This document shows, one piece after another, positions 53,582 to 62,480 of a DNA stretch of 64,000 nucleotides (the first letter of the stretch is position 1; each line of letters opens with the position of its first letter). Both the position numbers and the translations under genes were made by a program. The notes beneath the pieces are model-generated. The model saw only the letters and a program-made list of their open reading frames with translations, had not been told where the DNA came from and searched no databases. The DNA comes from Cryphonectria parasitica EP155 (Eukaryota > Ascomycota > Sordariomycetes > Diaporthales > Cryphonectriaceae). The stretch spans positions 2,029,630 through 2,093,629 of the forward strand of contig NW_024468916.1 of assembly GCF_011745365.1 (NCBI RefSeq), in the 5' to 3' direction.

Positions 53582-54478
53582 ATGGCCCAGGCAGACACGA
53601 AATATCAGCCAATCTCTTCAGCAGATCTTGAAGGGGACCAGCCCGTCGGAGAGCCTCCAAGGGCTCGAAAGCGCCTTGTAGAGAGCTGGAAGACAGTGGT
53701 CATTGCCATCTTGTCTTTGGGCTGGCTGGCAACTGCAACGGGCTGGTATCGGGCTACGCCTTCAACAGAAGGGCCCCTTCACGTTTACACAAACTCCCCC
53801 ATCCCGAAGGATGTCTTCAAACCAGTCAAGAAAGTATTCCAGCTGGACGAAAGATATGTTGGCGGAACACCAGAGGCCGAGGTCATGTGGGACAAGCTCG
53901 TCGCTGGTGAGTCGATCATACCGCCACCTACAGTTGAGCCAAGAACGAGCATTAACAAGACACAAACTTGTGTAATCTAGGTCACGATGCTGTCTGGCTC
54001 GAGAATCCTGCTCAGTGGGGTTTAGGCGAGGGTATTGTGGCGCCCTATGACCACCCCAATACGCCGGATCCCAAACCTCAGGACTTCTACGTCATATCGC
54101 TTCTTCATCAGTTGCACTGTCTGGTCTGTGATTCTCCACGACGCATCGTTCACAAGGAACTCGCAGCTAATGAGTAAATTGTAGAATATGATCAGGTTCC
54201 AGTACTACCAGGAAAGGAACCGTGTCGACACTTCTGCGGACCCGCAGGCTTTCATGTGGAAAGTACACGTTGAACACTGCTTCGAATACCTGCGTCAAGG
54301 CATCTCTTGTGGTGGCGATCTCATCATCGAGGGAAACAGCCCAATTAACGTCGGCAAAGGGCACGCAACCTCGGTGACTGGGTGGGGTGTTGAGCACGAT
54401 TGTATTGATATTGACCTCCTGTGGCAATTTCAAATCGAGCAAGAGGCCAAGTATAACTTGACTTGGCAAAATGCGTAG
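53582..54478 (+). CDS. UstYa-like (DUF3328) oxidase, copy 2
   Basis: Three exons, 53582-53906, 53981-54123 and 54185-54478, encode 253 residues; introns of 74 and 61 bp keep the frame. A 40-residue polar N-terminus is followed by a transmembrane helix (TVVIAILSLGWLATATGW, about residues 38-55). The lumenal part carries HxxHC at residues 151-155 (LLHQLHCLNMIRF), cut by the second intron directly after the motif, and EHC at 186-188 (HVEHCFEYLRQGISC). A WGVEHDCIDIDLLWQFQ block closes the domain. All catalytic-type residues of the family are present, so it should be active. It is clearly diverged from copies 1 and 3, which argues for a different step rather than recent duplication. Confidence 0.92.
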
Positions 54479-54840
54479 AGTCATTGCCAGTTGACAAGTG
54501 TGCTCTTGCCAAAGCCTAATGACCGAGAAATTGGTCGAAGGTCATGAAGTTGAGCAACCTAGGGGATAATTAGCGGGGCATTATAGAAGCTTTCGTAACT
54601 AAACATGTCAATTCAAGTAAATCCATTGTTGATACCGTGTACGCAAATTTTCGATCAACATTTGATGCAAAGAATTCCCAACACTCTGAGATTTTGGGAT
54701 CTGTTCAGGCCCGATCAATCCAGATGATGTTCGATTACAATAACGATACTTGGGCCCAATTGTGTTGAAATTTGTATTTTCTAATTGAATTTGGACTGAA
54801 AAAAAAATAACCTTCTGTTCGATGCTTTCATAGAACGAGT

Positions 54841-55446
54841 CTACAGGCCGTATACTCCCAGATCCTGGTCCATTCCAGGCTTCGCAAATGCTTGTCCAGT
54901 TATACCGCCAAAAATCTTCAAAACTTTCTGACCGCGGTCCTCGAAACCCAGCCTGCGGAATACTGCCTTGGAACCCTCATTATTAGGGTCGCATAGCCCG
55001 AGGACATCCTTCACGCCCTTCTCGCGCTCGACGTAATCCATAAGTGTCTGAGCAGCCTCGGTCGCAAGGCCGCGTCGCATGTACTCGGGGAGGATAGCGA
55101 ATCCAATATCAGGCGCCGTGTAGCAGTTTGGCGGTTCGCCTCGCATCAAGGAGACAGTGCCGATGGGGGTCCCGCCAGCAGGAGGAGCCACAGCGGCCGT
55201 CTCGGGTTTGAGACCGACAAGATAGGTGCCGTAGCCGTTGCGAGCATGCTCTGCTTGAAAACGTCCTGCCAGCTGCTGACGTGCGGCCTCGCGGGTCGTG
55301 ACAGATGTTGGTTTCCCGCCGATGGATGCGATGAACTCAGGTGTATTCCAGAGCTTGACGAGGAAATCGCAGTGAGCGTCGTTATCGGGGAGGAGGTACG
55401 AGAGATAGAGCCTTTCCGACTCGATGAAAAAGTTGGGGTCCGACAT
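54841..55446 (-). CDS. GNAT-family N-acetyltransferase
   Basis: A single exon encodes 201 residues with the GNAT fold of the RimJ/RimL-like group (Acetyltransf_3 type): start IESERLYLSYLLPDND, then WNTPEFIASIGG, the beta-4 region DIGFAILPEYMRRGLATEAAQTLMDY with the acetyl-CoA loop (RRGLATEA), and LGLCDPNNEGSKAVFRRLGFEDRG. ATG at 55446 (MSDPNFF) is chosen; an upstream in-frame ATG at 55464 adds six residues. Such enzymes acetylate amino groups of proteins, peptides or small molecules. Position inside the UstY-like gene group makes peptide acetylation or self-protection possible, but the same family is common in fungal housekeeping, so involvement in the cluster is unproven. Confidence 0.88.
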   Translation of the reverse strand: MSDPNFFIESERLYLSYLLPDNDAHCDFLVKLWNTPEFIASIGGKPTSVTTREAARQQLAGRFQAEHARNGYGTYLVGLKPETAAVAPPAGGTPIGTVSLMRGEPPNCYTAPDIGFAILPEYMRRGLATEAAQTLMDYVEREKGVKDVLGLCDPNNEGSKAVFRRLGFEDRGQKVLKIFGGITGQAFAKPGMDQDLGVYGL

Positions 55447-55968
55447 AATCAATGTGTAAAGCAAAGCAAGCCTTTCCCGTTGTTGCGAAAGTGTATTTGT
55501 GCTTCAATTTCTTGGGAACAAGGTATTTCGTATCTAAGTTGTAGAGGAATGCGAGTTCTTCAGCTGCTGCTGAGATCCTAAATACTCATGGGACCCAGTT
55601 ATTATGGATATTGCTTAATTGCATATGTGTAATCGAGGATTAGGTGTCATTATGTATTTAGCAAGGACGCCAGGTTGTGCTGTGCTTAGGTATTTGAAGT
55701 GGATCTGATCTGGTTTCAGCCGATGGAGGACCAAGGGTTGCACTCGCTTTCTTTTCTGTTTGTACATGATTTGGAGGTCGTGATATCTAAGAAACGTGGC
55801 AACACCAGCCACCCTCCTTTTTCCTGGAAACACAAAATTACAAGCAAAGAGGAAAAGAACGGGAAAAGGACAGAGGAAATCGAAGGTTCCCACTGGTAAT
55901 ACTGGAGGCTTCTATTCTTATATTACCAGACGTTCTCTTATCTCACCCGTCCACGAATTCCAGTCTGC

Positions 55969-56848
55969 TCACTTGTCATCCTCCATGCCGTCGCCGAAGG
56001 AGTTTCTGTGACCCGGTGTATGCGTGACCACTCCGCCCTTATACCCAGAGCCATTGACTTTGTCTGACCGATGGTCGTATGCCCAGCTGAAAATCCTCTC
56101 AAAATTGCGGCACTGGTGTATCGCGCCCATTCCGTTGATGCCAACAGCAGTCAGCGGCTCAAACGTTGAGTCTCCATTGCACATGATAGCCTGTCGAATA
56201 AAGTCCAGACAGTGGTCGCGATGCGCAACGACCTCCCATGGCTGCATGCCCTCCACGGAATCAGGGTAATAGGCGAATCGTAGGAAGTTGAGGCAATGCA
56301 GTTGGTGAAACATGGAGACACCATACACTTTGTGCGTGGATGGGTTGTGTGGGCTGGGCAATGAGGCCGGGAGATGAGCGGTGAACTCGTTTGGCAACTC
56401 GACGATGCCGTCGCCAGGAGGTGAGAGACGCGTCCACATCTCGTTTGTCTCATTCGATGGCGGCCCGCCGTAGAACTTGTGTGGTTGGAACGTGACTAGC
56501 GAGTCATATACCACTGATGATACAGTTTGAGCTTTTGTCTCGACAGGATCGTAACCAAGAATTTTGGTCTATGGGAAACTTACAATCTGGTTCGAAGTGG
56601 TCCTGTCTTGGCCCAGAATCACAGCTGAAGTTCTCTAACAGCTTATGCGCGTGCGCCCAAACTGTCAATGCAGAAATAAGAAGTATGATGTTGAAGCACA
56701 GCATCAAACAGCCACGACTGATCCAAGACGTCCGTTTCCTCAGTGTCGCCATAGAGACGGCGGAGGAAGGTTCATCTTTCTCGAGAAGATAATGATTGGC
56801 CTCATCCATGGTCAAAGAGCTTTGGGAAGAAAGACTTTCTCGACTCAT
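55969..56848 (-). CDS. UstYa-like (DUF3328) oxidase, copy 3
   Basis: Two exons. The first is 56848-56584 and begins MSRESLSSQ; the second starts at 56531 (acceptor AAAAG, 52 bp intron, 275 residues) or 56513 (acceptor ATCAG, 70 bp intron, 269 residues). Both acceptors are in frame and differ by six residues. A transmembrane helix (GCLMLCFNIILLISALTVWA) follows a polar N-terminus of about 45 residues. The signatures are HxxHC in SMFHQLHCLNFLRF and DHC in HRDHCLDFIRQAIMC, where Asp replaces the Glu seen in copies 1 and 2. The last block differs too (GINGMGAIHQCRNFERIFSW), followed by a longer Gly-rich tail. It is the most divergent of the three. Confidence 0.9.
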
Positions 56849-58028
56849 GACCGCGTCCTGTAACGAGAGATAGAAAAGAAGGAAAAATGGTTGGGGGTGG
56901 AAGAGCACTGCACAGTGATTAGCAGCGAGATGATGAAGACCAACGAGTGCAAATGCTCTTGATAAGTTATGCACTCAAGCACGCACGGACGAGCTTCGCA
57001 TTCAAATGTTCTACGATCTGCTCCTTATCGTGGCGCAACAAGTTCTCTTCATCAAACTCTTCATCACTCACGATTACGCCTCGTGATGATTCCGACTTTG
57101 CCTGCCAGAACCTAGTTCCATGACTCGTCACTTTGCGACTGGGTAATTTAGTCTAGAGTAGCACTTCACCGCCGGGAACACACACCGCGGTCCCTTTGGA
57201 TTTGACTTTGCAAGCTTAGGATGGATTGTAATCATGGTCACTTGACCATGTACCCTGATGTCTTAAGAAATCCTGGCGACGTACACAGGCAGACCTAATG
57301 TTGGTGTGGATACAGATAGAAGGGGGCATATTGTAGTCTTTGCATCCCTGTCCCTACAACAGAAAACATCTGAGAGCATCCTGAAGCTTAATGGTGCTAT
57401 TGTAATTACCATTAATGGACTAGTTGCCACTTTTGCAAGGTGAAGGATTGGACCCACCTAGACAAGAGCAGACGTGCACTCGGTTACCCATAGTGCCCAG
57501 GTATCATCGTTCTGACTGGGATCAAACAGAGGAGCCTCAAGAAACCCATGTTTCCCTGCTCGTGCCCCTTTTGCTACAGAGTTCAGTGATCCCTCGCATC
57601 CTGCTGCTGAATCATGGACAACTTAGGCTTTTTCCCTATATACCGAGTAATTAATAGCAAGAAGCTGCAGCGAAACAGTGCAGCCAATCAAAGCAACGCA
57701 ATGGTTGCAGGTTAGTGTCTGTGCACCACCGTGTTATCTTTTGCAGTAACACAGTAGCTGGGCTTTTAGGAGCTGATCCTATGCACTGCCCATGAGGCTG
57801 GTCCTACCCTGACCTTACGGGAAAGACAAAGAAGGAAAAAGTGGAATGAATTACCTAGTCTGTCTGGTAAGACTGGACTTGGAATATGGTGTTGAAGATC
57901 GGGAGGCTTCCTCCTGTTTTTGAAAAAGCCGATATCCCTTTCTGATAGCTGTCGCGGCCTTTGCTCAATCTTGGGACCACCTCATCATTCCTAATCTCTC
58001 TAACGAACCATCCAAGATCTTCGAGAAC
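56849..58028. other. Divergent region between UstYa-like copy 3 and the hydroxylase
   Basis: About 1.2 kb holding two divergent promoters and a near-perfect 18-base palindrome at 57233-57250. No coding sequence seen. Confidence 0.45.
57233..57250. promoter_or_regulatory. Palindrome, candidate operator
   Basis: CATGGTCA and TGACCATG are separated by two bases (CT), an 8-base perfect inverted repeat between divergent cluster genes. TGACC half-sites of this kind can bind dimeric regulators, but no matching protein is known here. Chance is possible. Confidence 0.3.
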
Positions 58029-59039
58029 ATGGCCGCCAAAGCTGAAGCTCCCAAGTCTCCTAGCAACCTCAGATCTTTGGGGCCTCTATTCATTGTCTCT
58101 TGTGTGGTTCCTGTCCTGTTGAAATGGGGAAGCAAGCATTTGTCCGTTCCGTTGAGCACGGGAACCGATGATTTCAACAATGCAACAACAACCATTATAC
58201 CAAGTGTTCAGTCTGGACAGTTCCTTCAGCCTGGCTCTATGAGCAAGCATGACCAGCTGCGGGCTCAATACGCGGAGTCTTGTCCCGATCACCGGTTCAA
58301 GACCAAGATATTTTCATCGGACCCTGTCATTATGTACCTCGAGGACTATCTGTCTCAGCCAGAAATCGAGTACCTCATTGCCACGGCAGATCCATACTAC
58401 CAGCAGTCGCCTGTGTCCAAAGGACATCAACTGATGGCCTACGACTATGAGATCCGCTCTTCCATGTCAGCTGTCCTCCCGGACGACCCTGTGGTACGCT
58501 GTATTGAGAAGCGATCTGTCGACTTTCAAGGCTTCATGTCAGTCAAGCATCTTGAGGATATTCAGGTTGTTAAGTATGAAGTTGGGGACCACTTCCGGCC
58601 GCACTTTGATGTGAGTTAAATCAGTCTCATCCTCATCCTGATCTCACCCAGCTTAGCATTAATCGTTTTCATGCGAAACTAGTGGTTCGCTGGCATGGAC
58701 AACCCTCGGCACTCTACCATCTTCGTCTATCTTTCCTGTGACTCTGGTAGACCGGAGGAGACGGAGCGCGACAACATTGGGCAGTGCAAGGGCGGAGCCA
58801 CTCAATTCCCTCATTACGAAGGCCGTTTCCCGTCTGGCTGGTGTGGTCTCATTGATTGTCACGACAACAGCGGCGCTGGAGGGGTGGGCTTCAAGCCCAT
58901 TCCTGGCAATGCAGTCTTCTGGGAGAATTATTATTCCAACGGCACAGGACATCCTGGAGTTTGGCATGCTGGGATGCCTGTTACAGAGGGCAGAAAGCTT
59001 GGGCTCAATATCTTCACGAGGAAGAATCCGCTATATTAG
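58029..59039 (+). CDS. Prolyl-4-hydroxylase-like 2OG/Fe(II) oxygenase, membrane-anchored
   Basis: Two exons, 58029-58610 and 58683-59039, encode 312 residues; the 72 bp intron (GTGAGT...ACTAG) falls right after the HxD motif. Residues about 17-32 (LGPLFIVSCVVPVLLK) form a signal anchor, so the enzyme should face the secretory lumen, where the cluster's precursor would pass. The P4H-alpha-like fold shows FSSDPVIMYLEDYLSQPEIEYLI, iron ligands H192 and D194 (GDHFRPHFDWF), distal H289 (GVWHAGMPV) and K299 (GRKLGLNIF) for 2-oxoglutarate. This catalytic set is complete. Six extra cysteine or tryptophan positions lie in GGATQFPHYEGRFPSGWCGLIDCHDN. It could hydroxylate a residue of the peptide product, but an ordinary role in protein hydroxylation is possible. 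Confidence 0.9.
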
Positions 59040-61047
59040 TTATTTACTTGTCACTGGGGATAGTGTTTCGTAGAGTCTCTTGAACTTCGAGAAATTGCTT
59101 TTCACTCTGTTTTTTTCTACTATCAAAAATAACACAACCATAGGAAACGCGGTTCATGAATGTTGTCTGAATGACATGCGTAGATCTTGCATGATCTAGC
59201 ATAAAGCTTAACATTACCAAATTACCCTGTGCCAGTATACTCGATGACAAGGCTTGGCACCTTGGTAGAAAGATTAGATGCTGACGAGCGATGCAATACG
59301 ACAGTACTTTTCGATTCACTGAAGGAGTATTATCTGTCAATGGCTCCACTTTGACGGTTTCTCTGACAAGTGGAGTCCTTGCAATTCCCCAGACTATCAT
59401 ATCCAAAATGCCGCACCGGTCTCGTAATCGCTTGGCTGCTGCGCCCCCCGCAGGGGGTCGCTGATACTCAAGCCGTGGGTTCTAAGGGTGTGAATGGAGC
59501 CACGTGGTCCACCTGGGCGTGACGGATGCCGACTGCGATCTGCAGAGGAAGATTTCCTGAATCCTATGAATCGTACCAAGACCCCTAGCGATGCCCAGCT
59601 TGAGATCCTACGCCCCCGGCCCTTCCCCACCGTACTGGGTACCGATTACTCGGGATTTCTTCACTAGTCGTCTTTTACAGAGGCTCAAGAGCTACGCAAG
59701 CGAGGGCATGTACCGTAATAGGATTTGGGCCCCGGTAGATGGGTGTGCACAGGTTTTTTAGTATGGGGCTCTCCACTTGATCTCACAGTGCTTGCATGCG
59801 GCTGAAGTATGCATTATTGCTGCCTTGAACTCACTTTTCAGAACTTGCGACCTCTACACATGAACTCCCATCCTCAGCCCCCCCCCCCGGTTCCCCTTTT
59901 TTTTATTAATTGGAAAATCAGCTTCGTAGCGCAGCTGGCTACTCAACCATTCTGTATACCGATGCGACTTAGTGCTGATTTGATAGCATGCGCTCGAGCT
60001 TTGGTGCCGGCTTTGCGGACAACTCTGGGGCTGGGCCTGGTACGCTGATGTGGAATGATCTTCACAGCCCTGGAGTTCAGTTCTTCTGACGAATCGATCC
60101 TACGCTACTCAGTTTTGCAAAAGCTTGTATCAATTGACCACGGTGAGCGCTGCATGGCCGGATCGGCTGTTAGCCAAAGCTTATATTAGTGGGCTACGGC
60201 GAGTCCTGAATAGCGACGTCGGCGATAAGTCCAAGGAATAGTCACTGAGGTCAAGGATAACCATGAATCAATCACTGTCTTGACGTGCACGCTGAGAACA
60301 ATATTGGAGTTCTAATGCGCTCCGTCTAATCATGGACCATGTCAAACCAACACACCGCTTCAAGTACAGGTCAGCTGTAAATTGAGGGAAGGTCCCCGAT
60401 CCACATTGCAGTTGACGTTCTGGCTTTGATCTAGGCAAGATCTTCACGATCCGTCCGACTTGAATAGGTGGTTAGATATGGAATTTGATCCCACGCGTCG
60501 TCTGGCTTTGAACGATTGGGCCACTTGGATGATAACGACGGTAATTTCGGACCCACCACCGGTCAGCATATCGTCCTTGCCCAAACAGGCAGATGGGCGC
60601 CTCCTCCTTGTAGAGCGAAGTAGAATGTTTCGAAGATAGCTGCACGGTAATTTGTGTAAGACTCACGACAGCAGCGTCACTGAGTCGTGGTGACCGTGCG
60701 CGATTGTGTCCATGGAGAATACGAGAGGGATCATGACGGCTGTCTCCTGTGGAGGATTGTATCCTAGGTGAAGACTCAGGGCAGATGGCAACAAAGGAAA
60801 TCAGCTTCATGCCGAGAAAAGGTATAAAGAGCGCGTTCATTGCTGTCCAAAACATCTCTCTCGCTAACAACCCACATCAACACTCTTCTCAGCATCTCGA
60901 ATCGAATTCTCTTGCTCAAGCCTCTCTGCTCAGCTCCAAACTGCACGTTTCTAGTCTCGTGAGTTATAACCCAGATACAAACCCAAACTCCATGAGCTAT
61001 GCTGACCTTTTGAAATACCTAGACCACGACTTTTCCAATCAGTGAAA
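59040..61047. other. Upstream region of the RiPP precursor
   Basis: About 2 kb with no supportable gene. The last 220 bases are the precursor promoter and 5' leader: a TATAAA at 60823-60828, then a CA/TC-rich leader. The frame at 60749-61045 is open through this leader but stops before the precursor ATG and has no domain. Confidence 0.5.
60823..60828 (+). promoter_or_regulatory. TATA box of the RiPP precursor gene
   Basis: TATAAA about 225 bases before the ATG at 61048, followed by a C/A/T-rich leader typical of strongly expressed fungal genes. Confidence 0.55.
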
Positions 61048-61831
61048 ATGAAGACCACTCTCATTACCATTGGCGGTATGCTGCTGCCTGCTCTGGTGGC
61101 CGGTGCTGCTATCGATGTCCAGAAGCGTGAAGAGGATGCCCCAGCCTATGTTTGGTATGTCCTTATTTCGTAACTTTGTCAGTAATTACGCAACTCTCTG
61201 ACAATCACTCTTTACCTTCAATAGGGCCAGCGTCAACAAGGACAAGCGCGAGGAGGCTGCTCCCGCCTACGTCTGGGCTAGTGTGAACAAGGAGAAGCGC
61301 GAGGAGGAGGCTCCGGCCTACGTCTGGGCTAGCGTTAATAAGGAGAAGCGTGAGGAGGATGCACCCGCCTACGTCTGGGCCAGTGTCAACAAGGACAAGC
61401 GCGAGGAGGCTGCTCCCGCCTACGTCTGGGCTAGTGTTAACAAGGAGAAGCGTGAGGAGGAGGCACCTGCCTACGTCTGGGCCAGCGTTAATAAGGAGAA
61501 GCGCGAGGAGGAGGCACCTGCCTACGTCTGGGCCAGTGTGAACAAGGAGAAGCGCGAGGAGGAGGCCCCGGCTTATGTCTGGGCGAGCGTTAATAAGGAG
61601 AAGCGTGAGGAGGAGGCACCGGCCTATGTCTGGGCCAGTGTCAACAAGGAGAAGCGTGAGGAGGAGGCGCCTGCCTACGTCTGGGCTAGTGTCAACAAGG
61701 AGAAGCGCGAGGAGGAGGCACCGGCCTATGTCTGGGCCAGTGTCAACAAGGATAAGCGTGAGGAGGAGGCCCCGGCTTATGTTTGGGCGAGCGTCAACAA
61801 GGAGAAGCGTGCGGATCAGACTGAGCAGTAA
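61048..61831 (+). CDS. Secreted repeat precursor of a ribosomal peptide (dikaritin/KexRiPP-like)
   Basis: Two exons, 61048-61154 and 61225-61831, with a 70 bp intron (GTATGT...AATAG) cutting the Trp codon of the first unit; 237 residues. Residues 1-20 (MKTTLITIGGMLLPALVAGA) form a signal peptide, then AIDVQKR ends in the first Kex2 site. Twelve tandem units of exactly 17 residues follow, each EE(D/A/E)APAYVWASVNK(D/E)KR, and the protein ends ADQTEQ. Only unit position 3 (D, A or E) and position 15 (D or E) vary; APAYVWASVN is invariant. Each unit starts acidic and ends in Lys-Arg, as in ustiloxin- and asperipin-type precursors, where Kex2 frees the copies and UstY-like proteins cyclise the core through Tyr. 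Product identity is unknown. It lies 2.0 kb from the hydroxylase gene. Confidence 0.93.
61129..61810 (+). repeat. Twelve 51-base tandem units coding the peptide cores
   Basis: Unit 1 is split by the intron (61129-61154 plus 61225-61249); units 2-12 run without gap from 61250 to 61810 in 51-base steps. Units 1-3 and 4-6 show the same order of variants (Asp/DKR, Ala/EKR, Glu/EKR), suggesting block duplication; units 7-10 repeat the Glu/EKR form, unit 11 has DKR and unit 12 EKR. Differences are mostly silent (GCC/GCT, AAC/AAT, CGC/CGT). Confidence 0.95.
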
Positions 61832-62480
61832 ATTGTGATGAGGGCCTGTTAAGACCGGAACCTGTCCTTTTCATGCTGACCATACTATAATTCAGTTGTC
61901 AATTTCGTTATTGGTATAGATGACTGGGAATACGATGACCTCCAGATTCAATACCATTAGGAAAGTCATTCCTTGTATACTCGATCCATTTGATTATCTT
62001 ATATTTCAGCTCCTCAAACAGCTCTATCAAAATGCCACAACATGCCTTGGATGACACTGAGCCGCTAAAATTGCCATTCGGGTGCTGTTGATCGCCGACC
62101 ATGCTAATTACAGGCTTGAAACTTAAGATGGCGACCCTTTCCATTCAATATTACTTTAAATGCTACATTACAAAGTTTGGTGTTCGTTGCGCTCAAGCCA
62201 AGTCCGGGAGTTACCGTATGAGTATCACTTATCAACCAAGGGTAGTGGTGCCGGGCCAATACAAACAATTTCACTATATAGATTATGCCATAACTACTCG
62301 GAGAGTGTTATTGCATATCTGGACAGTATTGAGCTTGGAAAACAAAATAGATGTAACGTGTTAATCCTGATTCACAATTGTGCTATAGCTACCCCACAGT
62401 CAAGTCGCACATTGCTGTTTCTGACTGCACTCTTATTTACATCCATCTAGGCAATTCAAGGTTATGCTACCGAGGCTCTC
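61832..62480. other. Intergenic region between convergent genes
   Basis: About 650 bases with the 3' ends of the precursor and the NACHT-type gene. Two short ORFs show no domain. Confidence 0.45.

Noticed and set aside
60749..61045. 98-codon ORF upstream of the precursor
   Set aside because: Covers the TATA box and leader of the precursor gene and stops before its ATG; no family resemblance.
61129..61810. Tandem units considered as a CRISPR array or minisatellite
   Set aside because: Units are contiguous without spacers and keep a coding frame with protease sites, so they are precursor repeats.
61350..61838. Arg-rich ORFs in the second frame of the peptide repeats
   Set aside because: They arise from reading the 51-base tandem units out of frame; only the other frame has a signal peptide and Kex2 sites.
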